DNA of 64,000 nucleotides from Cryobacterium sp. SO2 (GCF_026151165.2 NZ_CP117849.1:3100001-3164000); one strand, 5' to 3'. Numbered from the stretch's first letter, positions 23,935 to 33,011 are shown. Translations and numbers: made by a program. The notes: a model not told the origin generated them from the letters alone.

Positions 23935-24705
23935 TCACGGCTCGCTGGGCTTGAGGTACCGCAGGAGGAGGGTGTCTCCGGCGGGGAGCGCGTGGGCGAG
24001 GTGCATCCGACGCGGGGAGGCCTCCGGGGCGGTGGAGACGCGGGGGCCCGAGCCGGACTCCAGCAACGGCGCCAGGGTGAGGCAGAGCTCGTCGACGGCG
24101 TCCACGGCCAGCAGCGAGCCGAACAGGCTGGGTCCGCCCTCGCAGAGCACCTGCGGGTAGCCCCGTTCGGTCAGCATGCGCAGCATCAGCGTGTGGTCCA
24201 CGGATGCCTCGCCGCAGACCAGCACATCGGCCACCGCCGCCAGCGCCTCGCGGGCGGCCACGGGGGCCTGGGCGTGGGTCACCACGAGCGGCCGGGTGGC
24301 CGCCCTGGTGAACACCGGGTGCGCCGGGTCGAGGTCGAGCCGACCGGACACGATGGCCACCGGAGGGTGCTCCGGCAGCCCGTTGGCGAGGCGCCAGGCC
24401 ACCGCCTCGGCGCTGAACCGGATCCCGCCGTAGCCTTCGGCGCGCACGGTGCCGGCGCCCACCAGGATCACGTCGGTGAGCATCCGCAGGGTGTCGAAGA
24501 CGAGCCTGTCGGCGGCGTCGCCGAGGCCGCCGCTGAGACCGTCGTGGGTGGCTGCGCCGTCGAGGCTGCTGACGAAGTTGACCCGCAGGTGCGGGGCCTG
24601 CCGGTCGGCGATCAGGTACCGGCGGAGCACGTCGGCAGGGTCCAGAGCGGCGGGGTCCAAGCGGGCGGGGTCGGAATCGGCGGGGTCGAGCACGGCGGCC
24701 GTCAT
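23935..24705 (-). CDS. RibD C-terminal-type reductase
   Basis: A 256-residue protein of the RibD_C/dihydrofolate-reductase-like family: NFVSSLDGAAT near the start, the NADPH loop VGAGTVRAEGYG, and CEGGPSLFGSLL near the C-terminus. Such proteins reduce the ribosylamino-pyrimidine in riboflavin synthesis or, in mycobacteria, can reduce dihydrofolate. No deaminase domain is present. The start overlaps the upstream folP-like stop (TGATG), so the two are coupled, which favours a folate or pterin role over riboflavin. Confidence 0.88.
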   Translation of the reverse strand: MTAAVLDPADSDPARLDPAALDPADVLRRYLIADRQAPHLRVNFVSSLDGAATHDGLSGGLGDAADRLVFDTLRMLTDVILVGAGTVRAEGYGGIRFSAEAVAWRLANGLPEHPPVAIVSGRLDLDPAHPVFTRAATRPLVVTHAQAPVAAREALAAVADVLVCGEASVDHTLMLRMLTERGYPQVLCEGGPSLFGSLLAVDAVDELCLTLAPLLESGSGPRVSTAPEASPRRMHLAHALPAGDTLLLRYLKPSEP

Positions 24706-25613
24706 CAGGCCATGTTGTGGCGCAGGTAGGCGGGCTCGCGGAAGCCGAGGATCGCCTCGGTCATCCGCACCGCGTCGACGGCGGCGGCCACGTTGTGCAC
24801 CCGCACGATGCGGGCGCCCTGCAGGATGCAGTAGACGGCGGCCGCGAGGGTGCCCTCCACCCGGCGGTCGCGGTCCCGGTCGAGGGTCTCGCCGATGAAG
24901 TCCTTGTTCGATACCGCCACGAGCGTGGGCAGGCCGAGCGTGGTGATCTCACCCAGCCGGCGGGTGAGTTCGAGAGAGTGCCTGGTGTTCTTGTTGAGGT
25001 CGTGGCCGGGGTCGATGACCAGCCGGTCGGCGGGCATCCCGTGCGCCAGTGCCCGCTCGACCCGTGTCTGCAGGAACGCGGCGACCTCGCCGACGACGTC
25101 GTCGTACTGCGGGGCCGGGTATGGCGTGCGCGGGCGGGCGAGGCTGTGCGTGATCACCAGCGTCGCGTCGCTGTCTGCCACGATCTCGGCCATGCGCGGG
25201 TCGTGCACCCCGGTGGTGTCGTTGATCACGTGAGCGCCGGCGCGGATGCTGGCCAGCGCCACATCGGGGTCGAAGGTGTCAACGGAGATCACGACGCCGG
25301 CCCCCTGCAGGGCGGCGACCACCGGCACAACCCGGTCGATCTCTTCGGCCACCGGGACCGGGGGGCCTGGGGCGAACTTGGCCCCGCCGATGTCGACCCA
25401 ATCGGCGCCGTCGTCGACGGCGGCCCTGGCGGCGGCCACCGCCAGGTCGAGTGCGAAGGTGGCACCACGGTCGTAGAACGAGTCCGGGGTGCGGTTGATC
25501 ACGGCCATCACCGCCACCTCGTGGTCGAAGTCGAAGTCGCGCCCGCCGATCGTGCGCAGGGGCACGTCCAGGTGCGGCAGGATGACCCCGGTTCCGGCGG
25601 TCGAGCTGGCCAT
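24705..25613 (-). CDS. FolP2-type dihydropteroate synthase homologue
   Basis: A 302-residue TIM-barrel protein of the dihydropteroate synthase family. The family landmarks are present but altered: INRTPDSFYDRG in place of the usual NVTPDSFSDGG, SVDTFD, INDTTG, SNKDFIGE in place of SRKSFIG, and RVHNV in place of RVHDV. These changes match mycobacterial FolP2 (Rv1207) rather than the true synthase FolP1. FolP2 has been reported to lack the synthase activity, so the name is provisional. AAGGAG precedes ATG 25613. Confidence 0.85.
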   Translation of the reverse strand: MASSTAGTGVILPHLDVPLRTIGGRDFDFDHEVAVMAVINRTPDSFYDRGATFALDLAVAAARAAVDDGADWVDIGGAKFAPGPPVPVAEEIDRVVPVVAALQGAGVVISVDTFDPDVALASIRAGAHVINDTTGVHDPRMAEIVADSDATLVITHSLARPRTPYPAPQYDDVVGEVAAFLQTRVERALAHGMPADRLVIDPGHDLNKNTRHSLELTRRLGEITTLGLPTLVAVSNKDFIGETLDRDRDRRVEGTLAAAVYCILQGARIVRVHNVAAAVDAVRMTEAILGFREPAYLRHNMA

Positions 25614-25668
25614 CTGACTCCTTGTGCTGGTGCGGTGCCGCGCAGTGACGCGTCTGGTTCCCGGCGGT

Positions 25669-26961
25669 CTAGCTCCCGGGTTCGAGCAGGTCCTCCAGTG
25701 CTATGTTCTCATCCGCGAGCCGACGCGCGTCCACCTGCACGCCCGAACGGATGAGGCGTTGTACGGTCTCGTTCACGTCCCAGACGTTCACGTTCATTCC
25801 CGCCACCACCTGCCCGGCGGCCAGCCAGAACGCCACGAAGCGGCGATCGTGCCTGTCGCCGCGGATCACCACCTCGGCGTCAGCGGCGAGGTCGCCGAAG
25901 CCCGAGTACTCCATGCCCAGGTCGAACTGGTCGGTGTAGAAGTACGGGATGGCGTCGTAGGCGGTGGTGTCGCCCAGCAGCGCACGGCCGGCGGCCGCGC
26001 CCGCGGCATCCGCATTCGCCCAGTGCTCCACGCGCAGGTGCCGCCGCAACCGCGGATGGTAGACGTTCGCCACGTCCCCGACCGCGAAGACGTCGGGGTC
26101 TGAGGTCTGGAAGGTGGCCGAGACCAGGATCCCGTTGTCGACCTCGAGGCCGGCGGCGAGGGCCAGCTGGGTGTTCGGGGTTGCGCCGATTCCCACCACG
26201 ACCATGTCGGCGCGGATGAGGGTGCGATCGGACAGCCGCACCCCGGTCACCCGGGTACCGCCGCTGCGCGTCTCGCCCTCCAGCTCCACCACCTGGGTGT
26301 TGACGCCCAGGTGCACCCCGTGGTCGCGGTGCAACTGTTCGAATACCCCGCCGAGCTCTGCGCCGATCGCGGCTTCGAGCGGCACGGCGCCGCGGCCGAG
26401 CAGGATCACGTCGTTGCCGTAGCCCTTGGCGGTGGCGGCCACCTCCAGGCCGATCCAGCCGGTGCCGATGATCACCACCCGCCGGCCGCCCTCGGCCAGG
26501 GCGGCGCGCAGCTTGCTGGAATCATCCAGGCTGCGCAGGTAGTGCACGCTGGGCAGGCTGGCGCCCGGGCCGGGGAACGGCCGCGGCGACGCGCCCGTGG
26601 CCAGCAGCAGCCGCGAGTACCGCAGGGTGCGCCCGTCGTCGAGGGTCAGCCGGTGCGCGGCGCGATCAAGCACGGCGGCACGGTGCCCGGCGATCCGCTC
26701 GATCGAGTGCTCGGCATACCAGCCGACCGGATGCACGTCGACCGAGTCGCGGTCGGCGGTGCCGGCGAGGTACTCCTTCGACAGCGGCGGGCGGATGTAC
26801 GGGGCCAGGGTCTCCTCCCCCACGAGCACCACACGGCCGGCGGAGCCTGCACGCACGGCATCGGCGGCCCGAGCACCGGCGAGACCCGCGCCGACGATCA
26901 CCACCGGGTCGTCCCCCCTGCCGCCCGCATCGCCCGGCTCCACGTCTCCCCGTTCCACCAT
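25669..26961 (-). CDS. Ferredoxin/rubredoxin reductase-like FAD oxidoreductase
   Basis: A 430-residue two-dinucleotide-binding flavoprotein. The FAD loop GAGLAGA is at 24-30, the NAD loop GTGWIGLEVA near 165, the second FAD motif DVFAVGDVAN near 295, and a C-terminal reductase domain closes the protein (YSGFGD, WDVNE). Homologues transfer electrons from NAD(P)H to a ferredoxin or rubredoxin for a P450 or dioxygenase; no such partner is seen here. GAGGAG precedes ATG 26961. The long upstream frame is not coding. Confidence 0.92.
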   Translation of the reverse strand: MVERGDVEPGDAGGRGDDPVVIVGAGLAGARAADAVRAGSAGRVVLVGEETLAPYIRPPLSKEYLAGTADRDSVDVHPVGWYAEHSIERIAGHRAAVLDRAAHRLTLDDGRTLRYSRLLLATGASPRPFPGPGASLPSVHYLRSLDDSSKLRAALAEGGRRVVIIGTGWIGLEVAATAKGYGNDVILLGRGAVPLEAAIGAELGGVFEQLHRDHGVHLGVNTQVVELEGETRSGGTRVTGVRLSDRTLIRADMVVVGIGATPNTQLALAAGLEVDNGILVSATFQTSDPDVFAVGDVANVYHPRLRRHLRVEHWANADAAGAAAGRALLGDTTAYDAIPYFYTDQFDLGMEYSGFGDLAADAEVVIRGDRHDRRFVAFWLAAGQVVAGMNVNVWDVNETVQRLIRSGVQVDARRLADENIALEDLLEPGS

Positions 26962-27112
26962 GAATGCTCCTCGCCCCGGTTCGTTCGCGCACGCCCTGTC
27001 AGGGACGACGGTAGAGGCATCCGGTCCAGACCGGAAGGGCTGCCACCGCTTCACCTGCCCGCATACCGCCCACTCACAGGAAAGCACCAGCTAACGCGCA
27101 GATACTAGGAAC

Positions 27113-27805
27113 ATGACCGACGGCCCCCGCATCCTTATCGTTGACGACGAACCCAACATCCGGGATCTCCTCACCACCAGCCTCCGCTTCGCCGGTTTCG
27201 CCGTGCGCGCGGTCGGCAACGGTGCCCAGGCGATCTCCGCTGTCCTGGAGGAAGAGCCCGACCTCATCATCCTCGACGTCATGCTGCCCGACATGAACGG
27301 CTTCGGCGTGACCAAGCGCCTGCGCTCTGCGGGCTACACCGCCCCGATCCTGTTCCTCACGGCCAAGGACGACACCGAGGACAAGATCACCGGCCTCACT
27401 GTCGGCGGCGACGACTACGTCACCAAGCCGTTCAGCCTCGACGAGATCGTGGCCCGGATCAAGGCCATCCTGCGCCGCACCATGCACGCAGACGAAGACG
27501 CTGTCATCCGCGCCGGCGAACTCACCATGGACCAGGACACCCACGAGGTCCTCGTCGGCGACCAGCCGATCGAGCTAAGCCCTACCGAGTTCAAGCTGCT
27601 GCGTTACCTGATGCTCAACCCCAACCGGGTTCTCTCCAAGGCGCAGATCCTCGATCACGTCTGGGAGTACGACTTCAACGGCGATGCCGGCATCGTCGAG
27701 TCCTACATCTCCTACCTGCGCCGCAAGGTCGACCAGCACTCCAGCGAGCCGCTGATCCAGACCAAGCGCGGCTTCGGTTACATGCTCAAGGCAGCCAAGG
27801 TCTAG
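27113..27805 (+). CDS. OmpR-family response regulator
   Basis: A 230-residue regulator: receiver with DDE pocket and phospho-acceptor Asp55 (LIILDVMLPD), then a winged-helix DNA-binding domain (LSPTEFKLLRYLMLNPNRVL, then KRGFGYML). It is similar to mycobacterial TrcR/TcrA types. The kinase gene follows 30 nt later. The target genes are not indicated by nearby sequences. Confidence 0.94.
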   Translation: MTDGPRILIVDDEPNIRDLLTTSLRFAGFAVRAVGNGAQAISAVLEEEPDLIILDVMLPDMNGFGVTKRLRSAGYTAPILFLTAKDDTEDKITGLTVGGDDYVTKPFSLDEIVARIKAILRRTMHADEDAVIRAGELTMDQDTHEVLVGDQPIELSPTEFKLLRYLMLNPNRVLSKAQILDHVWEYDFNGDAGIVESYISYLRRKVDQHSSEPLIQTKRGFGYMLKAAKV

Positions 27806-27823
27806 ACACTCAGTTTCACTTCC

Positions 27824-27829
27824 TAGACT
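27824..27829 (+). promoter_or_regulatory. Leaderless -10 box of the kinase gene
   Basis: TAGACT, exactly six bases before ATG 27836; this spacing favours ATG 27836 over GTG 27830. Confidence 0.4.
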
Positions 27830-27835
27830 GTGACC

Positions 27836-29650
27836 ATGCATGTGGCCCTGATGGACCGATGGAGCCGGGTTTCGCTCCGCTCCAAGATCACCGGTGTGAC
27901 CGTGCTGATGCTCACGCTCGGCCTGCTCGTTTCCGGTGTCGGCACCATGGTCATCCTGCAGAATTACGTGGTGCAGCAGGTGGACGCCCGCCTGCAGACC
28001 GAGGCGCAGACCCTGCTCACGAACTACCTGTCGTCTCCGTTGGACGAGGGCAGCGACAAGGTGGACTCCGACTACTTCGTGGCGGTCTACGACCAGAACG
28101 GCGTTCTCAAGGACCGCACCTGGCGGGACCGGCCCCGGGCGTCCCTGCCCGTTGTCACCATGCCGCTGGACCTGCACAGCGTGATCAGCCTCGACGGCGC
28201 GGTGCAGAAACTCACCGACGCCGAGTCCGACACCGAGTTCCACGCCGTCGCGGTGCCCTTCGTGATCAACTCCACGGGCACTTACGGCACCCTGCTGATG
28301 GCCGTGTCGATGCAGTCGGCGCAGAACACCGTCAACACCTATCTGAGCATCTTCCTCGGCTTCGGCGTCGGCGTGGTCGTGGTGGGCGCCATGCTCACCC
28401 GGCTGCTCGTCACCACGACCTTCGCGCCGTTGCGCGAGGCCGAACGCACCGCAGCGGCCATCGCCGACGGTGACTTCAGTCAACGCCTCGGCGGCGCGAC
28501 GCCCAACACCGAGGTCGGCCGGCTCAACCGGTCCCTCAACACCATGCTCAGCCGCATCGACCGGGCCTTCAAAGACCGCGCCCGCACGATCGACCAGATG
28601 CGCCGCTTCGTCGGCGACGCCAGCCATGAGCTGCGCACGCCTCTGGTGTCGGTGCGCGGCTATGCCGAGCTCTACCGGATGGGCGCGCTGCAGACACCCG
28701 AAGAGGTGGCCCAGGCCATGGAGCGCATCGAGAAGGAGGCCATCCGTATGGGCGGCCTGGTCGAGGACCTGCTCGAACTGGCCCGCCTGGACGAAACCAA
28801 GCCCCTCGCACTCACCCGGGTGGACCTGTTGCCCCTGGCCCAGGATGCCGCGCTCGACGCCATGGCGTCGGCGCCGGGACGGCACGTGACGGTGCTCACC
28901 AGCCACCCCGCCGAGTTCGACGGCGAGGCCACCGAGGCGTCCATCGACCTCGCCCACTCCACCGGAGAGGTTCCCAGCCCGGCCAAGGTCGCGCCGGCAC
29001 CGCTGGCCACGCCGGCGCCGCCGACGAAGGCTGCTGCCGCGAAGGCCGCTGCCGCCGCTGCGAAGGCCGCTGCCAAGCCGGCACCGGTCAAGCCAGACCC
29101 CTCCGGCACCTCCGGGTCTACAACGGGCACGATCTCCTTTGCCGGCGCCACTCTCGCGCGTCTGCGCACCAGACGGCCCAAGCGCACCGATCTCTCCGCG
29201 ACCGCCCCGGATGCCCCGCAGCCGGCGGCCGCGCCGCCCGCGCTCGACGCCGTGATCATGGCCGAGGAGAACAAGGTACGCCAGGTCATCACCAACCTGA
29301 TGGGCAATGCCCTGCGGTTCAGCCCCACCGACAGCCCGGTGGAGCTCGAGGTGGCCGTCGACCGGCGCAACCAACGCGCCTCGATCTCGGTGATCGACCA
29401 CGGCGAGGGCATTCCGCCGCAGATCCGCGACAAGATCTTCCAGCGCTTCTGGCGTGCGGACACGTCCCGCGCGCGGGAGACCGGCGGCAGCGGCCTGGGC
29501 CTGGCGATCGTCGCGTCCATCGTGGCCAGCCACAACGGCTCGATAGAGGTCCTGGAGACGCCGGGCGGCGGCGCCACCTTCCGGGTGTGGTTCCCGTTGG
29601 CCGAGTCGAGCGCGGCTCCACAAGCTCTGGGCACATCGACCCTGGCCTGA
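27836..29650 (+). CDS. Sensor histidine kinase with low-complexity insertion
   Basis: A 604-residue kinase: membrane helix (about 18-42), extracellular sensor region (43-155), second helix (160-185), HAMP, HisKA with phospho-acceptor His264 (DASHELRTPL), then an insertion of about 100 residues (365-465) made of Ala, Pro and Lys, and finally HATPase_c (NKVRQVITNLMGNAL, GSGLGLAIV). It pairs with the OmpR regulator upstream. The insertion splits the two catalytic domains exactly between their usual boundaries. ATG 27836 is chosen from the box spacing. Confidence 0.93.
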   Translation: MHVALMDRWSRVSLRSKITGVTVLMLTLGLLVSGVGTMVILQNYVVQQVDARLQTEAQTLLTNYLSSPLDEGSDKVDSDYFVAVYDQNGVLKDRTWRDRPRASLPVVTMPLDLHSVISLDGAVQKLTDAESDTEFHAVAVPFVINSTGTYGTLLMAVSMQSAQNTVNTYLSIFLGFGVGVVVVGAMLTRLLVTTTFAPLREAERTAAAIADGDFSQRLGGATPNTEVGRLNRSLNTMLSRIDRAFKDRARTIDQMRRFVGDASHELRTPLVSVRGYAELYRMGALQTPEEVAQAMERIEKEAIRMGGLVEDLLELARLDETKPLALTRVDLLPLAQDAALDAMASAPGRHVTVLTSHPAEFDGEATEASIDLAHSTGEVPSPAKVAPAPLATPAPPTKAAAAKAAAAAAKAAAKPAPVKPDPSGTSGSTTGTISFAGATLARLRTRRPKRTDLSATAPDAPQPAAAPPALDAVIMAEENKVRQVITNLMGNALRFSPTDSPVELEVAVDRRNQRASISVIDHGEGIPPQIRDKIFQRFWRADTSRARETGGSGLGLAIVASIVASHNGSIEVLETPGGGATFRVWFPLAESSAAPQALGTSTLA

Positions 29651-29799
29651 TCGGACACGGCGCCGGCTGGCCCTCCCCAGGCCGCTGAGCGCCGGGTTTT
29701 CCCCCGCCAACACTGGCGGACTGCCCGTCGTACCGGCGTCGTCCTACTGTCGCCGTGGGCGTCCGACCGGGCGTCGCACCCAGCGAATGGAGAGAGCCG

Positions 29800-30090
29800 A
29801 TGACCCAATTCCAGGTAGACAGCGACGCACTGATCACGACGACGGGCGCGGCCCGCGCCACGATGGGCCGCATCCAGGCGGAGGTGGCCGGCCTGCTCGC
29901 GCAGCTGACCGGGCTGGAGGGCAGCTGGACCGGGCAGGCCTCTGCCCAGTTCCAGACTGCCGTGTCGGCCTGGCGCACCACGCAGCAGCATGTGGAGCAG
30001 AGCGCCGATGTGCTCAACAAGGCGCTCGGCCAGGCCGGGCAACAGTACGCCGAGGTGGAGCAGGCCAACGCCAGGCTGTTCGCCCGGTAG
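29800..30090 (+). CDS. WXG100-family protein
   Basis: A 96-residue helical-hairpin protein with the W-x-G turn at Trp43-Thr-Gly45 (GSWTGQA), the typical length and Gln/Ala-rich helices of the WXG100/ESAT-6 family. These are secreted by type VII (ESX) systems or pair with toxins. No EccC, EccB or toxin gene lies nearby, so it is an orphan here. GGAGAG precedes ATG 29800; the upstream extension in frame is not coding. Confidence 0.93.
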   Translation: MTQFQVDSDALITTTGAARATMGRIQAEVAGLLAQLTGLEGSWTGQASAQFQTAVSAWRTTQQHVEQSADVLNKALGQAGQQYAEVEQANARLFAR

Positions 30091-30127
30091 CACTGCCCCG
30101 GCAGCACTGCCCCGGTGGCAGACACAA

Positions 30128-30159
30128 AGCTGGGCGCCTCCCGAAGGAGACGCCCAGCT
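30128..30159. terminator. Bidirectional terminator, WXG100 and groEL
   Basis: AGCTGGGCG-c-CTCC, loop CGAA, GGAG-a-CGCCCAGCT: a 13-bp stem with one mismatch between two convergent genes. Confidence 0.85.
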
Positions 30160-30194
30160 GAGGTTCTGCAGTGGTGCGGACTATGCCTGTGGGC

Positions 30195-31823
30195 TTAGAA
30201 GTCCATACCGCCGGAGGGGTCGCCGGCCGGAGCCGGGTTCTTCTCGGGCTTGTCGGCGACAACGGCCTCGGTGGTGAGGAAGAGGCCGGCGATCGACGAT
30301 GCGTTGAGCAGCGCGGAGCGGGTGACCTTCACCGGGTCATTGATGCCGGCGGCGATCATGTCGACGTACTCACCGGTTGCGGCGTTGAGGCCGAATCCGA
30401 CGGGCAGGTTGCGCACCTTGTCGGCGACAACGCCCGGCTCCATGCCGGCGTTGAGCGCGATCTGCTTGAGCGGAGCGTCGATGGCGACGCGCACGATGTT
30501 CGCGCCCGTTGCCTCGTCGCCGACGAGGCTCAGGATGGCCTCGCTCTCGAACGCGGTCTTGCCGGCCTGGATGAGTGCAACGCCACCACCGGCGACGATG
30601 CCCTCTTCGACGGCGGCCTTCGCGTTACGAACGGCGTCCTCGATGCGGTGCTTGCGCTCCTTGAGCTCAACCTCCGTCGCGGCGCCAGCCTTGATGACTG
30701 CAACGCCACCGGCCAGCTTGGCGAGACGCTCCTGGAGCTTCTCGCGGTCGTAGTCAGAGTCGGTGTTCTCGATCTCGTTGCGGATCTGCTGAACGCGACC
30801 GGCGATGGCCTCGGCGTCGCCGGCACCCTCGACGATGGTGGTCTCGTCCTTGGTGATGACGACCTTGCGGGCGTTACCGAGCAGGTCGAGGGTGACGTTC
30901 TCGAGCTTGAGGCCGACCTCCTCGGAGATGACCTGGCCACCGGTGAGGATGGCGATGTCCTGCAGCTGCGCCTTGCGACGGTCGCCGAAGCCGGGGGCCT
31001 TGACGGCAACCGACTTGAAGATGCCGCGGATCTTGTTCACAACGAGCGTGGCCAGGGCCTCGCCGTCGACGTCCTCGGCAATGATGAGCAGCTGCTTGCC
31101 GCTCTGGATGACCTTGTCGACGATCGGCAGCAGGTCCTTGATGTTGGAGACCTTGGAGTTGACGATCAGGATGTAGGGGTCTTCGAAGACCGCTTCCTGA
31201 CGGTCGGGGTCGGTGACGAAGTACGCCGACAGGAAGCCCTTGTCGAAGCGCATGCCCTCGGTGAGCTCCAGCTCGGTGCCGAAGGTGTTCGACTCCTCGA
31301 CGGTGACAACACCCTCCTTGCCGACCTTGTCGATGGCCTCGGCGATGATCGCGCCGATCTCGGCGTCACCGGCAGAGATGGAAGCGGTGGCCGCGATCTC
31401 TTCCTTGGTTTCGATCTCCTTGGCGCTCGCGATGAGCTCGGCGATGACCGCAGCGGTGGCCTTCTCGATGCCGCGCTTGAGGCTGATCGGGTCGGCGCCG
31501 GCTGCGACGTTGCGCAGGCCTTCGCGAACCAGGGCCTGAGCGAGCACGGTGGCGGTGGTGGTGCCGTCGCCAGCGACGTCGTCGGTCTTCTTGGCGACCT
31601 CCTTGACGAGCTCAGCACCGATCTTCTCGTACGGGTCGTCGAGCTCGATCTCCTTGGCGATAGACACGCCGTCGTTGGTGATCGTGGGGGCGCCCCACTT
31701 CTTCTCCAGCACGACGTTGCGTCCGCGCGGGCCGAGGGTCACCTTGACCGTGTCAGCGAGGATGTTGAGGCCGCGCTCAAGGCCGCGACGGGCCTCTTCA
31801 TTGAAAGCAATGATCTTTGCCAT
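30195..31823 (-). CDS. groEL: Chaperonin GroEL
   Basis: A 542-residue Hsp60 chaperonin; the ATP-site motif GDGTTTATVLAQAL and the GGM-type C-terminus (PSGGMDF) are present, and there are no frameshifts. It folds client proteins in the cytoplasm with GroES. No groES lies upstream, so this is the separate single-gene copy seen in many actinobacteria. ATG 31823 matches the conserved MAKIIAFNEEAR start. Two CIRCE operators just upstream imply HrcA control. Confidence 0.97.
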   Translation of the reverse strand: MAKIIAFNEEARRGLERGLNILADTVKVTLGPRGRNVVLEKKWGAPTITNDGVSIAKEIELDDPYEKIGAELVKEVAKKTDDVAGDGTTTATVLAQALVREGLRNVAAGADPISLKRGIEKATAAVIAELIASAKEIETKEEIAATASISAGDAEIGAIIAEAIDKVGKEGVVTVEESNTFGTELELTEGMRFDKGFLSAYFVTDPDRQEAVFEDPYILIVNSKVSNIKDLLPIVDKVIQSGKQLLIIAEDVDGEALATLVVNKIRGIFKSVAVKAPGFGDRRKAQLQDIAILTGGQVISEEVGLKLENVTLDLLGNARKVVITKDETTIVEGAGDAEAIAGRVQQIRNEIENTDSDYDREKLQERLAKLAGGVAVIKAGAATEVELKERKHRIEDAVRNAKAAVEEGIVAGGGVALIQAGKTAFESEAILSLVGDEATGANIVRVAIDAPLKQIALNAGMEPGVVADKVRNLPVGFGLNAATGEYVDMIAAGINDPVKVTRSALLNASSIAGLFLTTEAVVADKPEKNPAPAGDPSGGMDF

Positions 31824-31867
31824 ATGTGTTTCTCGTCCCTCCCGGACGTTACCAAAACGATGATGGG

Positions 31868-31894
31868 TTAGCACTCCAAAGAGCAGAGTGCTAA
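31868..31894. promoter_or_regulatory. CIRCE operator 1 (HrcA)
   Basis: TTAGCACTC-N9-GAGTGCTAA, a perfect match to the CIRCE inverted repeat bound by the heat-shock repressor HrcA, 45 nt upstream of groEL. Confidence 0.95.
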
Positions 31895-31901
31895 ACCGAT
31901 T

Positions 31902-31928
31902 CTGGCACTCTGGGGTCGAGAGTGCAAG
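31902..31928. promoter_or_regulatory. CIRCE operator 2 (HrcA)
   Basis: CTGGCACTC-N9-GAGTGCAAG keeps eight of nine pairs of the CIRCE inverted repeat, 34 bp upstream of the perfect copy. Confidence 0.75.
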
Positions 31929-31964
31929 TGAACGGCGAGGGCCGGTGCCGGCTGACCGACCGCG

Positions 31965-33011
31965 CTACGGCACCAGTTCCACACTGCCGTCGTCGGCGGG
32001 AACCAGTTCGATCCAGGTGTTGCCCGGCGCGAGGTCGATCGAGGCCCCCGCGGCGTCGGCCAGCCGGATCGGAGCGACGGCGGCATCCTTGACCCAGGTC
32101 GCCGGCATCGTCGATCCTCCGGTCGACACCCAGGCCTCGCCCGAGCCGGTGAGGAGGGTGCGGGGCACGTCGGATCCGCGGTCCACATCGACACGGAGGA
32201 CCACGACGTTGGTGGCACCCAACTGGTTTCCGGCGGTGTCCAGGTCGGCGGCGCCGTCCTGGCTGCGCAGGTAGACCTGGGTGGCCGGGTCCCAGGCCCA
32301 GGCGCGCCCGGAGGAATCGGAGAAACTGGTGACGATGGTGCTGGTCGGATCTCCCTCGAGCACCGCGGTGGCGTCGGCCGGGCCGTCGGCGTAGTCGAAC
32401 TGGCGGGGCGGCGGAGCGAGGTCCGCATGCGCAGCGACAACGTCGGCCGCCGCGAGCACCACATTGTGGGGAGACTTCCGGTCTGAGGTCCGCTCGAACA
32501 CACCGGTGTCGTCCTGGTCGAAGATCACGTTCTCCAGCCCGGTGGCCTGCATCGCGGCCACGAACTGCGGCTGGCCGCCGGAATAAGCGACGATACCGCC
32601 GAAGGGGCTGAGGATGTCGGGGTCCATCGGCCGGATGGAGCGCACCGGTCCGACCGCGCCGGGCACATCGGAGTGCCAGAGCGCGGCGTAACGGGTGAGG
32701 CCGCCTTCCACGAGTTCCTCGAAGACCAGGTCAGCGCGCTCGAGGCCGATCTGCGGCCGCGCGGCGGGATGGTTGTCGATCTTCACGGCCAACGCCGGAT
32801 GCTCCGCACTCACCGGGTCCACCGGCGTGCCCCGCAGCGGCGCGATGCTCGGCACCGGCGTGCGGCTGGCGGACGGGATCGGTTCGGGCAACGGGGCCAC
32901 GCAGCCGGCCAGCGCCAGACACAGCAGAGCCAGGCTCAGCACGGCCACCAGAGCCCCGACCGACCTGCCACCACGCACTGGAGTCCGGAGGGCAGTCAGT
33001 AAAGCAGTCAC
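31965..33011 (-). CDS. DUF3048 lipoprotein
   Basis: A 348-residue exported lipoprotein: hydrophobic signal with lipobox LALAGC, a Pro-rich linker, and a DUF3048 domain (AVKIDNHPAARPQIGLERAD, GPVRSIRP, then FVVLRVDVD-like beta strands). DUF3048 proteins are membrane-attached and uncharacterised; YerB-like. GTG 33011 is chosen so that the signal sequence starts near the N-terminus; ATG 33053 is in frame but adds unlikely residues. Confidence 0.9.
   Translation of the reverse strand: MTALLTALRTPVRGGRSVGALVAVLSLALLCLALAGCVAPLPEPIPSASRTPVPSIAPLRGTPVDPVSAEHPALAVKIDNHPAARPQIGLERADLVFEELVEGGLTRYAALWHSDVPGAVGPVRSIRPMDPDILSPFGGIVAYSGGQPQFVAAMQATGLENVIFDQDDTGVFERTSDRKSPHNVVLAAADVVAAHADLAPPPRQFDYADGPADATAVLEGDPTSTIVTSFSDSSGRAWAWDPATQVYLRSQDGAADLDTAGNQLGATNVVVLRVDVDRGSDVPRTLLTGSGEAWVSTGGSTMPATWVKDAAVAPIRLADAAGASIDLAPGNTWIELVPADDGSVELVP

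Noticed and set aside
29650..29800. Upstream extension of the WXG100 gene to 29755
   Set aside because: The extra 15 residues lack a ribosome-binding site and the family start is at 29800.
30171..31871. 566-residue frame opposite groEL
   Set aside because: Asp/Leu/Gly-rich antisense shadow of groEL with no ribosome-binding site or domain.
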